Shown here piece by piece: positions 35,957-44,710 of a DNA stretch of 64,000 nucleotides. The number at the start of each line of letters is the position of its first letter. Position 1 is the first letter of the stretch. The stretch lies in the NCBI RefSeq assembly GCF_014191255.1, contig NZ_JACHWH010000001.1, positions 186,001 through 250,000 on the forward strand. Direction: 5' to 3'. The DNA is from Amycolatopsis bartoniae. Its GTDB lineage: Bacteria; Actinomycetota; Actinomycetes; Mycobacteriales; Pseudonocardiaceae. Under the pieces are notes generated by a model. That model made no database searches. It had not been told where the DNA came from and worked only from the letters and a program-made list of their open reading frames with translations. The position numbers were made by a program, and so were the translations under genes.

Positions 35957-36684
35957 CGGACGAGAGTCGGGGGATCGCCGACCGGCCGTGGTCTGTCGAT
36001 CTGCTCGCCGACCTGCACGCGGGCGTGCTCGACGACGCCACGGCGGCCGAGCTGTGGCCGCGCGTCCAGGCCGACCCCGAGGCCCAGGCGGTCATCGAGG
36101 CACTCGAAGCGACCACGGCGGACCTGGCGACGTTGGCCACCGCGCCCGCGCCGCCGATGCCCGCGGCGGTGGCCGCCCGGATCGACGCCGCGCTGGCGCA
36201 GGAGGCCGGGCACGTCGCGCCGGTCGTGGACCTCGCGGCCGCCCGCCGCAGGCGCAACCGCCGGATCGGCTGGATCAGCGGAGTGGTCGCCGTCGCGGCC
36301 GCCGCCGTCGCGGCCATCGCCATCACCGTGCCGGGTACCAGCGGCCAGTCGGGCACTCCGGTGGCCGAGCCACCGTCCAGCAGCGCTCCGGCAGGTGGTT
36401 CGCTCGCCGTGCGCAGCGATCAGCCGCAGGCCGCGGTCGCGCAGCTGAGCGCGGGCGTGAAGGACTACGGCCCACTCGGTGACGCGCAGCGGCTGAACGC
36501 CTGCCTGCAGGAGGCCGGGTTCGCGGCCACGGCGGCGCCGATCGGCGTCCGGCCGGGCACGCTCGACGGGCGGCCCGCCGTGCTGGTGCTGCTCACCACG
36601 GGCAGGCTCGCCGAGTTCCGGCTCGTCGCGCTGTCTCCGGACTGCGGCCCGAAACCGCTGCTCGACCAGGTCGTCGGCAAGTAG
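35953..36684 (+). CDS. rsmA: Anti-sigma-M factor (RsmA-like)
   Basis: A 243-residue single-pass membrane protein. The N-terminal cytosolic part (1-95, WSVDLLADLHAGVLDDATAAELWPRV) should bind SigM; a basic patch RRRRNRR leads into a membrane helix (about 100-118, ISGVVAVAAAAVAAIAI). The outer part ends with a small folded domain (LNACLQEAGFAATAAPIGV). It is the positional counterpart of Rv3912, the SigM antagonist. It lacks the HxxxCxxC zinc motif of ZAS anti-sigma factors. ATG 35953 overlaps the sigM stop; a long out-of-frame reading from 35452 is not real. Confidence 0.87.
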   Translation: MTDESRGIADRPWSVDLLADLHAGVLDDATAAELWPRVQADPEAQAVIEALEATTADLATLATAPAPPMPAAVAARIDAALAQEAGHVAPVVDLAAARRRRNRRIGWISGVVAVAAAAVAAIAITVPGTSGQSGTPVAEPPSSSAPAGGSLAVRSDQPQAAVAQLSAGVKDYGPLGDAQRLNACLQEAGFAATAAPIGVRPGTLDGRPAVLVLLTTGRLAEFRLVALSPDCGPKPLLDQVVGK

Positions 36685-36703
36685 CGCGACGGGGGTCACC
36701 GCC

Positions 36704-36730
36704 GGGAACACCTGACCCTACGATCGTGTT
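36704..36730 (+). promoter_or_regulatory. ECF-type promoter for trxBA
   Basis: GGGAAC (36704-36709), an 18-base spacer, and GTT (36728-36730, followed by G) match the GGAAT-N18-GTT pattern of SigR/SigH-class oxidative-stress sigma factors, which drive trxBA in Streptomyces and mycobacteria. It lies 38 bases before the trxB GTG, leaving a normal leader. Confidence 0.65.
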
Positions 36731-36768
36731 GAGCCTGGTACGCAGGTCACGACGAGCGGAGGTCACGG

Positions 36769-37761
36769 GTGGCAGCGGAGAACGTTCGGAACCTGATCAT
36801 CGTGGGATCCGGACCGGCTGGGTACACGGCCGCGGTGTACGCCGCGCGCGCCCAGCTCGAGCCCCTGGTGTTCGAGGGTTCGCAGTTCGGTGGCGCGTTG
36901 ATGACCACCACCGAGGTGGAGAACTACCCGGGTTTCAAGGACGGCATCCAGGGTCCCGACCTCATGGACGAGATGCGCAAGCAGGCCGAGCGCTTCGGCG
37001 CCGAGCTGCGCGCGGAGGACGTCGAAGAGGTCGAGCTGACCGGGGACGTCAAGTACGTGACCGCGAACGGCGTCCGGTACGCGGCCAAGGCCGTGGTGCT
37101 GGCGATGGGCGCCGCCGCGCGGTACCTGAACGTGCCGGGCGAGCAGGAGCTGCTCGGCCGCGGTGTGTCCGCCTGTGCGACCTGTGACGGGTTCTTCTTC
37201 CGCGAGCACGACATCGCCGTCATCGGCGGTGGCGACTCCGCGATGGAGGAGGCCACGTTCCTGACCAAGTTCGCGCGGTCGGTCACGATCATCCACCGCC
37301 GCGAGGAGTTCCGCGCCTCGAAGATCATGCTGGAGCGCGCCAGGGCGAACGAGAAGATCCGCTGGGCGCTGAACAAGCAGGTCACCGAGGTGGTCGGCGA
37401 CGGCAAGGTCGAGGGCGTGAAGCTGCGGGACACCATCACCGGCGAGGAGTCGACGCTGGACGTCACGGGCTTCTTCGTCGCGATCGGGCACGACCCGCGC
37501 AGCGCGCTGGTGCGCGGCCAGGTGGACCTGGACGACGACGGGTACGTCGTCACCAAGGGCCGCACGTCGTACACGAACCTCGACGGTGTGTTCGCTGCGG
37601 GTGACCTCGTCGACCGCACCTACCGCCAGGCGATCACCGCCGCCGGCTCGGGCTGCAGCGCGGCCATCGACGCCGAGCGGTGGCTCGCCGAGCACGCCGG
37701 GACCGAAGAGGCCGAGACCGCTCCCGAGCTGGTCGGCGGCGGCTACGGCCCGGCCAACTGA
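36769..37761 (+). CDS. trxB: Thioredoxin-disulfide reductase
   Basis: A 330-residue flavoenzyme that passes electrons from NADPH to thioredoxin. It has the FAD site GSGPAG (13-18), redox-active CATC (Cys136 and Cys139, in SACATCDG), the NADPH site GGGDSA and the C-terminal GVFAAGDL motif. GTG 36769 follows GGAGGTC. The gene lies 39 bases before trxA and behind a SigR/SigH-type promoter (36704-36730); the place after sigM-rsmA is conserved with Rv3913. Confidence 0.97.
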   Translation: MAAENVRNLIIVGSGPAGYTAAVYAARAQLEPLVFEGSQFGGALMTTTEVENYPGFKDGIQGPDLMDEMRKQAERFGAELRAEDVEEVELTGDVKYVTANGVRYAAKAVVLAMGAAARYLNVPGEQELLGRGVSACATCDGFFFREHDIAVIGGGDSAMEEATFLTKFARSVTIIHRREEFRASKIMLERARANEKIRWALNKQVTEVVGDGKVEGVKLRDTITGEESTLDVTGFFVAIGHDPRSALVRGQVDLDDDGYVVTKGRTSYTNLDGVFAAGDLVDRTYRQAITAAGSGCSAAIDAERWLAEHAGTEEAETAPELVGGGYGPAN

Positions 37762-37800
37762 CCACCTGACCCCGCATCCCACAGGTAAGGAGAGAGTCCC

Positions 37801-38127
37801 ATGTCCAACACCGTGAAGGTGACCGACAAGTCGTTCGCCGACGACGTCCTGACCAGCGAGACCCCCGTTCTGGTCGACTTCTGGGCCACCTGGTGCGGCC
37901 CGTGCAAGATGGTCGCGCCCGTGCTGGAGGAGATCGCGGGCGAGCACAAGGACAAGATCAAGGTCGCGAAGCTCGACATCGACGAGAACCCGGGCACCGC
38001 GCGTGACTACCAGGTCATGTCCATCCCGACGCTGATCCTGTTCCAGGGCGGCAAGCCGGTGAAGCAGATCGTCGGCGCCAAGCCGAAGGCTGCCCTGCTT
38101 TCGGATCTTTCCGACGTTCTCGCCTGA
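37801..38127 (+). CDS. trxA: Thioredoxin
   Basis: A 108-residue thioredoxin with the active site WCGPCK (Cys32, Cys35), DFWATWC leading into it, and the cis-Pro loop MSIPTLILFQGG. It is reduced by the adjacent TrxB and serves cytosolic disulfide reduction; counterpart of Rv3914. ATG 37801 follows AAGGAGAG about 6 bases upstream. A strong hairpin terminator follows at 38142-38179. Confidence 0.97.
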   Translation: MSNTVKVTDKSFADDVLTSETPVLVDFWATWCGPCKMVAPVLEEIAGEHKDKIKVAKLDIDENPGTARDYQVMSIPTLILFQGGKPVKQIVGAKPKAALLSDLSDVLA

Positions 38128-38141
38128 GCGAGGCAACCTGG

Positions 38142-38179
38142 ACCCGGGGGCGTGCGTCTTCCGAAGACGGCCCCCGGGT
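38142..38179 (+). terminator. Terminator after trxA
   Basis: Outer stem ACCCGGGGGC (38142-38151) with GCCCCCGGGT (38170-38179), and an inner stem CGTCTTC (38155-38161) with GAAGACG (38163-38169). It ends the trxBA transcript 15 bases after the stop codon. Confidence 0.78.
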
Positions 38180-38335
38180 TCTGTGCTGTCCATCCCGCGC
38201 AAGGGTGACGCACCGACCGGCCCTGCGTGATCACGGAGAGTCCACAGGGCAGAATAAGGATCCGGGTCAGCTGCCCCGAACTGTTTGCGCCGCACCGGAA
38301 TCCCCCGCCGGTGCCCAAGGAAGAGCGAGGAGTGC

Positions 38336-39481
38336 ATGCGGGTACTCCGCCGCGGTGACGCCGGTGAAGACGTCGCTGAGATCCGGTCGATGCTGGTGTC
38401 GTTGGGCCTTCTCGCCACCCCGGGCGAGGCAGCCGATCCCGCGCTCTTCGACCAGGAGGTCGAGCGAGCCGTTCGCGGTTTCCAGCAGCGCCGGGGCCTG
38501 ATCACCGACGGGATCGTCGGCCCGGCCACCTACCAGGTGCTGCGGGGCGCGACCTACCACCTGGGCAGTCGCCCGCTCGCGTACCTCATTTCCTCGCCGG
38601 TCCACGGTGACGACGTGTTCGCGCTGCAGGACAGGCTCACCGAGCTGGGTTACGACGCCGGCCGCCCGGACGGGTTGTTCGGCGGGCGCACCGAGCACGC
38701 CCTGCGGAACTTCCAGCGCGACTACGGGCTGACGGTCGACGGCATCTGCGGCCCGGCGACGGTGCGCGCGCTGCGTCAGCTGTCCCCGCGCGCGCGTGGC
38801 GGCCGCCCGGTGTTCCTGCGGGAGCAGGAGCAGGTGCGGCAGGCGGGCCCGCGGCTGCGCGGCAAGCGCATCGTGATCGACCCCGGGCACGGCGGCCCCG
38901 ACTCGGGCGTGGTCGTCCAGGGCGTGCGCGAGTCGGACGTCGCGTGGGACCTGGCGCGCCGGCTCGAAGGCCGCATGAAGGCGACGGGCATGGAGGCGCT
39001 CATCTCGCGTGGCCCGGACTCCGGCGCGACCGAGGCCGAGCGGGCGGCGTTCGCCAACGAGGCGGGTGCTGACCTGTTTCTGTCGCTGCACTGCGACTAC
39101 AACCAGTCGCCGCACGCCCAGGGCGTCGCGACCTTCCACTTCGGCAACGGCTACGGCACCACGTCCACGGTGGGCGAGCTGCTGGCGGGGTTCATCCAGC
39201 GTGAGCTGGCGGCCCGGACGGGGCTGCTGGACTGCCGGACGCACGCGAAGACGTGGGAGATCCTGCGGCTGACGCGCTGCCCGGCGGTGCGCATCGAGAT
39301 CGGCTACCTGAGCAACCCGAACGACCGGGCACGCATGTCGGACCCGGCTTTCCGGGACATCGTCGCCGAGGGCATCCTCGTGGCGGTCAAGCGCCTGTAC
39401 CTGCTGGGCGAGGGCGACCAGCCCACGGGCACGTTCACCTTCGCCGACGTGCTGGCGCACGAACTGGCCAAGGCGGAGTAG
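38336..39481 (+). CDS. cwlM: CwlM-like N-acetylmuramoyl-L-alanine amidase family protein
   Basis: A 381-residue protein with two peptidoglycan-binding repeats (about 1-70: GDAGEDVAEIRSMLVSLG, VERAVRGFQQRRGL; about 85-150: FALQDRLTELGYDAG, RTEHALRNFQRDYGL) and a C-terminal Amidase_3 domain (about 178-375). The zinc/catalytic residues seem present: IDPGHGG, RESDVA, SLHCD and RIEIGYLSN. In mycobacteria CwlM (Rv3915) is cytosolic, is phosphorylated by PknB and activates MurA rather than cutting wall. There is no signal peptide here either, in line with a regulatory role. ATG 38336 follows AGGAG closely. Confidence 0.9.
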   Translation: MRVLRRGDAGEDVAEIRSMLVSLGLLATPGEAADPALFDQEVERAVRGFQQRRGLITDGIVGPATYQVLRGATYHLGSRPLAYLISSPVHGDDVFALQDRLTELGYDAGRPDGLFGGRTEHALRNFQRDYGLTVDGICGPATVRALRQLSPRARGGRPVFLREQEQVRQAGPRLRGKRIVIDPGHGGPDSGVVVQGVRESDVAWDLARRLEGRMKATGMEALISRGPDSGATEAERAAFANEAGADLFLSLHCDYNQSPHAQGVATFHFGNGYGTTSTVGELLAGFIQRELAARTGLLDCRTHAKTWEILRLTRCPAVRIEIGYLSNPNDRARMSDPAFRDIVAEGILVAVKRLYLLGEGDQPTGTFTFADVLAHELAKAE

Positions 39482-39514
39482 CTCGCTCAAGGCGCGGACA
39501 GCGTGTGCACAACT

Positions 39515-39552
39515 GTGCCTAGTTGTCCACAGATCTGTGGACAACTAGGCAC
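39515..39552. repeat. Perfect 38-bp palindrome holding two inverted DnaA boxes
   Basis: The arms 39515-39533 (GTGCCTAGTTGTCCACAGA) and 39534-39552 are exact reverse complements with no spacer. Each arm carries a perfect DnaA box: TTGTCCACA 39523-39531 and TGTGGACAA 39536-39544. The palindrome includes the TAG of the GNAT gene (39545-39547). It lies between two converging genes, so it could act as a terminator, a DnaA-binding site or both. It lacks a T tract. Confidence 0.75.
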
Positions 39553-40192
39553 GCAGAGTGCTCGGCTCCGCCGTCTTGATGCTCACCTGGTCGAGCAGGC
39601 GCTCCAGAGCAGCTTCGACGTCTTCCTTCCAGGAGATCGCCGAGCGCAGCTCCAGGCGCAGCCGGGGCCACTTGGGGTGCGGCCGCACGGTCTTGAAGCC
39701 CACCGCGGACAGGAAGTCCGCCGGGACGACGCACGTGTGCCCCATCGCCTCGTTCGCCGGCTCCTCGGGGTTCGCGTCGCCGAAGGCTTCGATCGCCCGC
39801 ACCCCGCGGCGCGTGAGGTCCTTCGCGACCGCCTGGACGAGCGTGCGACCGAGACCGCCGCCGCGGAACTCCGGTAGTACGTGAAAGCCCGTCAGCAGCA
39901 CCGCGTCGGCGCTCGGCGGGGAGGTGGGGAAGGCGTTGGCGCGCGGCACGGCGTTCGGCGGCGCGTACAGCACGAAACCGACCGGCAGGTTGTCGCTGTA
40001 GATCAGGCGGCCACAGGAACCCCACTCCAGCAGCACGCTGGAGACCCAGGCTTCCTTCTCGACCTCCGTGGACCCGAACTCCTCCGCCTGCGCCCTCAGG
40101 TGCGGCGCCAGCTCCCAGTACACGCACCGGCGGCAGTGCTTGGGTAGCTGCTCCAGGTTGTCCAGCGTGACGCCCACGACGCGACGCGACAC
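39545..40192 (-). CDS. GNAT family acetyltransferase
   Basis: A 215-residue protein from GTG 40192, which has GGGAGGTCG just upstream; ATG 40276 would add 28 residues. The acetyl-CoA binding motif is FHVLPEFRGGGLGRTLVQAV (motif A, RGGGLG). The N-terminus carries a Cys pair, HCRRCVYWE, typical of this subfamily and possibly metal-binding. It is the positional counterpart of Rv3916c between cwlM and parB. The acetyl acceptor is unknown. Its stop codon sits inside the 38-bp palindrome. Confidence 0.85.
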   Translation of the reverse strand: MSRRVVGVTLDNLEQLPKHCRRCVYWELAPHLRAQAEEFGSTEVEKEAWVSSVLLEWGSCGRLIYSDNLPVGFVLYAPPNAVPRANAFPTSPPSADAVLLTGFHVLPEFRGGGLGRTLVQAVAKDLTRRGVRAIEAFGDANPEEPANEAMGHTCVVPADFLSAVGFKTVRPHPKWPRLRLELRSAISWKEDVEAALERLLDQVSIKTAEPSTLRA

Positions 40193-40361
40193 CCGACCTC
40201 CCAGAACGTTCGGACCGATCGACGGGCATGAAGTACCGTCGCAACATTTTTCGGTCGCTTCTGAGGATAGGTCCATGTGACGCGTGCCGAAAGGCCGCGA
40301 AGGTCACAAGGTCGGGTGGTTACACTCGACGGACTGCCCGCCGACACGCTTGCGAAGTGCT

Positions 40362-41675
40362 ATGACTGCCTCGACGCCCGACCGCTCCGGCCGCCACAAA
40401 CTCGATCCGCACCTCGACCGGTACGCCGCGCGCACCGCGGGGATGACCGCGTCGGAGATCCGAGCGTTGTTCGCCGTGGCGAGCAGGCCCGAGGTCGTCT
40501 CGCTGGCCGGCGGCATGCCGAACCTCGCCGCGCTGCCGCTCGACACCCTTTCGGCGCAGGTGGGCGACCTGATCGCCGAAGACGGCCTCGTGGCGCTCCA
40601 GTACGGCTCCGCGCAGGGCATCCCGGTACTCCGGGAGCAGATCTGCGAGATCATGGCCCTGGAGGGCATCTCGGCCCATCCGGACGACGTCGTGGTGACG
40701 GTCGGCTCCCAGATGGGCCTGGACATGGTCACCCGCCTGTTCTGCGACCCCGGTGACGTGGTGCTCGCCGAGGGCCCGTCGTACGTCGGCGCGCTCGGCT
40801 CGTTCGCCGCCTACCAGGCGCAGGTCCTGCACGTCGCGATGGACGACCAGGGCCTGGTCCCGGAGGCGCTGCGAGAGGCCCTCGCGCAGGCCGAGAAGGC
40901 CGGCAGGCGCGTCAAGTTCCTCTACACGATCCCGAACTTCCACAACCCCGCAGGCGTGACGCTGGCCGTCGAGCGGCGCGCCGAGATCCTCGCGATCTGC
41001 CGGGCGCACGGCGTGCTCGTGGTCGAGGACAACCCGTACGGCCTCCTCGGCTTCGACGGGCAGACGTACCCCGCGCTGCGCTCGCTGGACCCCGAGAACG
41101 TCGTCTACCTCGGGTCGTTCTCCAAGACGTTCGCCTCCGGGCTGCGCGTCGGCTGGGTGCTGGCGCCGCACGCGGTGCGCGAGAAGCTCGTGCTGGCCGC
41201 CGAGTCGGCGACGCTGTGCCCGCCCTCGCTGAACCAGATGATCGTCGCGCGGTACCTGGCCACCCACGACTGGAAGGGCCAGATCAAGACCTTCCGCGAG
41301 AACTACCGGGAGCGGCGGGACGCGATCCTGTCCGCGCTCGAACAGCACATGCCCGCGGGCTGCAGCTGGACGCGTCCCGACGGCGGTTTCTACGTCTGGG
41401 TCACCGTGCCGGAGGGCGTGGACACCAAGGCGATGCTGCCGCGCGCGGTGACGGCACGGGTCGCGTACGCGTCGGGAACGGGTTTCTACGCTGACGGTTT
41501 CGGCAGCAGGCAGATGCGGTTGTCGTACTGCTACCCGACGCCCGAGCGGATCCGTGAGGGCGTCCGCCGCCTCGCCGGAGTGCTCGAGTCCGAAATGGAC
41601 CTGGTGCGCACGTTCGGTAACGTCAGCATGAAGCCGATTTCCGGGCCGGAGAACCCGTCCCCGGACACGGCCTGA
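40362..41675 (+). CDS. PLP-dependent aminotransferase (class I/II, LysN-like)
   Basis: A 437-residue fold-type I enzyme. It has the substrate-entry region VVSLAGGMPN, QYGSAQGIPVLREQI, the aspartate/asparagine pocket FHNPAGVTL and VEDNPYG, and the PLP lysine in SFSKTFASGLRVGW. Related proteins are 2-aminoadipate or multi-substrate aminotransferases; without a MocR-type DNA-binding domain this one is likely a free enzyme. The ATG 40362 start excludes a non-conserved leader from 40284. It lies 36 bases before the Ddl-like gene, so the pair may supply amino acids or D-alanine-related chemistry near cell-wall genes. Confidence 0.9.
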   Translation: MTASTPDRSGRHKLDPHLDRYAARTAGMTASEIRALFAVASRPEVVSLAGGMPNLAALPLDTLSAQVGDLIAEDGLVALQYGSAQGIPVLREQICEIMALEGISAHPDDVVVTVGSQMGLDMVTRLFCDPGDVVLAEGPSYVGALGSFAAYQAQVLHVAMDDQGLVPEALREALAQAEKAGRRVKFLYTIPNFHNPAGVTLAVERRAEILAICRAHGVLVVEDNPYGLLGFDGQTYPALRSLDPENVVYLGSFSKTFASGLRVGWVLAPHAVREKLVLAAESATLCPPSLNQMIVARYLATHDWKGQIKTFRENYRERRDAILSALEQHMPAGCSWTRPDGGFYVWVTVPEGVDTKAMLPRAVTARVAYASGTGFYADGFGSRQMRLSYCYPTPERIREGVRRLAGVLESEMDLVRTFGNVSMKPISGPENPSPDTA

Positions 41676-41711
41676 TCTGCTGTCCACAACAGACGACCAG
41701 GGGAGTACGGC

Positions 41712-42662
41712 GTGGTGAGCGCATCCGTCGCGGTGCTGGCAGGCGGGCTCTCGCACGAGCGAGACATTTCCCTTCGCTCCGGCAGGCGGCTGTCCGCCGC
41801 GTTGCGGGCGCAGGGGCTGACCGTCGACGAGTGGGACACCGACGCCGGTCTGCTCGACCGGCTCCGCAAGGACAGGCCGGACGCGGCGGTGATCGCGCTG
41901 CACGGCGGCGAGGGCGAGAACGGCGCGGTCCAGACCATCCTGGAGATGCTGAAGGTGCCGTACGTCGGCACCAGCTCGCAGGGCTGCCGCCGGGCGTGGG
42001 ACAAGCCCACCGCCAAGGTGCTGCTCGCCGAGGCCGGGTTCGCCACGCCGGACTGGGTGGTGCTGCCCAGCAGCACGTTCCGCGAGCTCGGCGCGCAGCC
42101 GGTGCTGGACGCGATCGTCGACCGCCTCGGGCTGCCGTTGATCCTCAAGCCGGACCAGGGTGGTTCGGCACTGGGCACGCAGGTCGTGCGGGACGCGTCG
42201 GAGCTCCCGGCCGCGATGGTCGGTTGCTTCGCGTACGGGGACACCGTGCTGGCGGAGCGGTTCATCGACGGGACCGAGGTGACGGTCGGCGTCGTGGAGC
42301 GCGACGGCGTGCCGTGGGCGCTGCCGGCGGTCGAGATCGTGCCCGAGAGCGGGGTGTACGACTACACCGCCCGCTACACCGCCGGCCTCACCGACTTCTT
42401 CACGCCCGCCCGGCTGCCGGACGACGTGGCGAAGGCGGTCGGCGAACAGGCCGTCGCCGCGCACCGGATCCTGGGCATGCGGGACATCTCGCGGACTGAC
42501 GCGATCGTGGCGGCCGACGGGACGGTCCAGTTCCTCGAAGTGACTCCGTCGCCTGGACTGACCGAGACGTCGACGGTGCCGATGGCGATGGAGTCCGCCG
42601 GGACCAACCTCGGCGAGGTGTTCGCCGATCTGGTGCAGCGCGCGATCGCCCGTACCGCCTGA
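41712..42662 (+). CDS. D-alanine-D-alanine ligase-like ATP-grasp protein
   Basis: A 316-residue ATP-grasp ligase. The N-terminal domain has LAGGLSHERDISLRSG, then HGGEGENGAVQ, PYVGTSSQGCRRAWDKPTAK, the ATP-grasp LILKPDQGGSALGTQVV, and the C-terminal FLEVTPSPGLTETS. The usual Ddl ending is NTxPGxTxxS, so Asn is replaced by Thr (EVTPSPGLT), a metal-ligand position. The family joins two D-Ala residues for peptidoglycan, but a canonical Ddl normally lies elsewhere in actinobacteria, so this is likely a paralogue. GTG 41712 or GTG 41715 may start it. Terminator at 42669-42706. Confidence 0.87.
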   Translation: MVSASVAVLAGGLSHERDISLRSGRRLSAALRAQGLTVDEWDTDAGLLDRLRKDRPDAAVIALHGGEGENGAVQTILEMLKVPYVGTSSQGCRRAWDKPTAKVLLAEAGFATPDWVVLPSSTFRELGAQPVLDAIVDRLGLPLILKPDQGGSALGTQVVRDASELPAAMVGCFAYGDTVLAERFIDGTEVTVGVVERDGVPWALPAVEIVPESGVYDYTARYTAGLTDFFTPARLPDDVAKAVGEQAVAAHRILGMRDISRTDAIVAADGTVQFLEVTPSPGLTETSTVPMAMESAGTNLGEVFADLVQRAIARTA

Positions 42663-42668
42663 CAGATG

Positions 42669-42706
42669 CTGAAGGCCCCCTCCGGATGCTCGGAGGGGGC
42701 CTTCAG
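42669..42706. terminator. Bidirectional terminator, ddl-like / parB
   Basis: Perfect 16-bp stem: CTGAAGGCCCCCTCCG (42669-42684), 6-base loop, CGGAGGGGGCCTTCAG (42691-42706). It serves the ddl-like gene on the plus strand and the parAB operon on the minus strand. Confidence 0.88.
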
Positions 42707-42737
42707 CTATTCATCACCGTGACGAAATGACCTGGTG

Positions 42738-43736
42738 TCATTCCTCATTGGAATTAAGTGTCCGATTTGTCGCTTCCGGCGCCATCAGCGCCACGATCCG
42801 CTCCAGATCGTCGACGGAACCGAACTCGACGACGATCCGGCCCTTGCGGCGGCCGAGGTCGACCTTCACACGGGTGTCGAAGGTGTCCGAGAGGCGAGTC
42901 GCGAGATCCTGCAACCCGGGCGCCTGCATCGGCTTGCGCGGTTGTGCCTTCGGCTTCGCCGGCGCCTCGCTCTTCTTGAGCGTCACCGCCTCTTCGGTCG
43001 CGCGGACCGACAAGCCCTCCGCGACGATCCGGGTCGCGAGCTCCTCCTGAGCCTCCGGGTCCTCCAGCGACAGCAGGGCCCGCGCGTGACCGGCCGACAG
43101 CACCCCGGCGGCGACCCGGCGCTGGACGGGGAGGGGGAGCTTCAGCAGCCGGATGGTGTTGGTGATGACCGGACGGCTGCGCCCGATGCGCGTCGCGAGC
43201 TCCTCGTGCGTCACCTCGAACTCGTCGAGCAGCTGCTGGTACGCGGCCGCCTCTTCGAGCGGGTTCAGCTGGACGCGGTGGATGTTCTCCAGCAGTGCGT
43301 CCCGCAGCATCGCCTCGTCGGCGGTCTGCCGGACGATCGCGGGGATCTTTTCGAGCTCAGCCAGCTGCGAGGCACGCAGGCGGCGCTCACCCATGACGAG
43401 CTCGTACTGCTCGTCCGGCAGCTCCCGCACGACGATGGGCTGCATGAGCCCGAACTCGCGGATGGAGTGTTCGAGCTCGGCGAGCGCCTCCTGGTCGAAC
43501 ACCTGCCGGGGCTGCTTCGGGTTGGGCCGGATCGCGTTGATCGGCACCTCGCGGTACACCGCCCCGGCGACCTCGCCCCCGGCCTGCGGGACCGCGTTGT
43601 CGACGGACCAGTCCTTCTCGCCGTTGCGCGAGGACGTCTCGGGCCGGGCTTCCGCTGCCGGCTGCTCACCCGCCGCCGGTCCGGTGGGGATCAGCGCCGC
43701 GAGGCCGCGGCCGAGCCCTCCTCTGCGCTCCGTCAT
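42738..43736 (-). CDS. parB: Chromosome partitioning protein ParB
   Basis: A 332-residue ParB that binds parS, spreads as a CTP-dependent clamp and directs origin segregation. Residues about 61-150 form the ParB/Srx CTPase domain with NPKQPRQVF and GERRLRAS (116-123). The helix-turn-helix follows ([25 protein letters not shown]), then a dimerisation domain at the C-terminus. ATG 43736 gives the normal length and overlaps the parA TGA (43733-43736); a frame open to 44285 is not used. Three parS sites lie at 44685, 45417 and 45483. Confidence 0.96.
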   Translation of the reverse strand: MTERRGGLGRGLAALIPTGPAAGEQPAAEARPETSSRNGEKDWSVDNAVPQAGGEVAGAVYREVPINAIRPNPKQPRQVFDQEALAELEHSIREFGLMQPIVVRELPDEQYELVMGERRLRASQLAELEKIPAIVRQTADEAMLRDALLENIHRVQLNPLEEAAAYQQLLDEFEVTHEELATRIGRSRPVITNTIRLLKLPLPVQRRVAAGVLSAGHARALLSLEDPEAQEELATRIVAEGLSVRATEEAVTLKKSEAPAKPKAQPRKPMQAPGLQDLATRLSDTFDTRVKVDLGRRKGRIVVEFGSVDDLERIVALMAPEATNRTLNSNEE

Positions 43737-44635
43737 AGTGTTCCGCTCCTCGATCCGTTGGTGCTGCCGCGCTCGGCGATCTCCTTCGCGGCGTCGACGT
43801 AGCTCATCGCGCCGCGCGAACCCGGGTCGTACGCGAGCACGGTCTGGCCGTAGCTCGGCGCCTCCGACACCTTCACGTTGCGGGGGATGACGGTCTTGAG
43901 TACGACGTCGCCGAAGTGACCGCGGACCTCGGCGGTCACTTGGTCGGCCAGCTTGGTGCGGCCGTCGTACATCGTGAGCAGGATCGTGGAGACGGCGAGG
44001 CTGGGGTTCAGGTGCTTCTGCACGAGGTCGATGTTGCTCAGCAGCTGGCCGAGACCTTCCAGCGCGTAGTACTCGCACTGGATGGGGATGAGCACCTCGC
44101 GGGCGGCGACCATCGCGTTGACCGTGAGAAGACCGAGCGACGGCGGGCAGTCGATGAAGACGTAGTCGACGCCGATCTCGTCGATCGCCTCCGCCGACAG
44201 TGCCTCCTTGAGCCGCGACTCCCGGTTCTCCATCTCGACGAGCTCGATCTCGGCACCGGCCAGGTCGATGGTCGCGGGGACGCACAGGAGGTTGGGGGAC
44301 TGCTCGCTGACGGCCACGGCGTCCGCCAGGGACACCTCGCCGAGGAGCACCTCGTAGACCGACGGGGTGCCGGAGCGATGGTCCACGTTGAGCGCGGTGC
44401 TGGCGTTGCCCTGGGGGTCGAGGTCGATCACGAGGGTTTTCAACCCGTGCACGGCGAGCGCGGCAGCCAGGTTGACCGCACTGGTGGTCTTGCCGACGCC
44501 ACCCTTCTGGTTGGCGACGGTGAGAACGCGTCGGTGGTCGGGGCGGGGCAGCATGTTGGGTTCAGGATGCAGAACGCGCGCCGCGCGCTCGGCTTCTTCG
44601 GCGATCGGGGTCCAGTCTGACGAAGGCGGGGTCAC
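43733..44635 (-). CDS. parA: Chromosome partitioning ATPase ParA
   Basis: A 300-residue ParA/Soj ATPase which, with ParB, moves origins apart. The deviant Walker A is QKGGVGKTT (43-51), followed by [11 protein letters not shown] (Walker A') and [13 protein letters not shown] (Walker B). GTG 44635 is chosen because GAGAGGTGG lies about 9 bases upstream; GTG 44683 would add 16 residues. It overlaps parB by four bases. A parS-like site (44685-44698) sits directly upstream. Confidence 0.95.
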   Translation of the reverse strand: MTPPSSDWTPIAEEAERAARVLHPEPNMLPRPDHRRVLTVANQKGGVGKTTSAVNLAAALAVHGLKTLVIDLDPQGNASTALNVDHRSGTPSVYEVLLGEVSLADAVAVSEQSPNLLCVPATIDLAGAEIELVEMENRESRLKEALSAEAIDEIGVDYVFIDCPPSLGLLTVNAMVAAREVLIPIQCEYYALEGLGQLLSNIDLVQKHLNPSLAVSTILLTMYDGRTKLADQVTAEVRGHFGDVVLKTVIPRNVKVSEAPSYGQTVLAYDPGSRGAMSYVDAAKEIAERGSTNGSRSGTL

Positions 44636-44684
44636 CGGCCGAGCCACCTCTCTGGTATCGACACTCCACCGCGCACACCGCACG

Positions 44685-44698
44685 GTTTCACGTGGAAC
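44685..44698. promoter_or_regulatory. parS site (one mismatch)
   Basis: GTTTCACGTGGAAC differs at one base from the palindromic ParB-binding consensus GTTTCACGTGAAAC. It lies in the short gap between rsmG and parA. Confidence 0.8.
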
Positions 44699-44710
44699 AT
44701 GGCCATCTTT

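Noticed and set aside
41678-41694. TCTGCTGTCCACAACAGA as a DnaA site or terminator
   Set aside because: A short imperfect palindrome with one CTGTCCACA variant; too weak alone to list.
42738-44285. A longer ParB start at 44285
   Set aside because: The added part is an out-of-frame reading of parA; ATG 43736 gives the family length.
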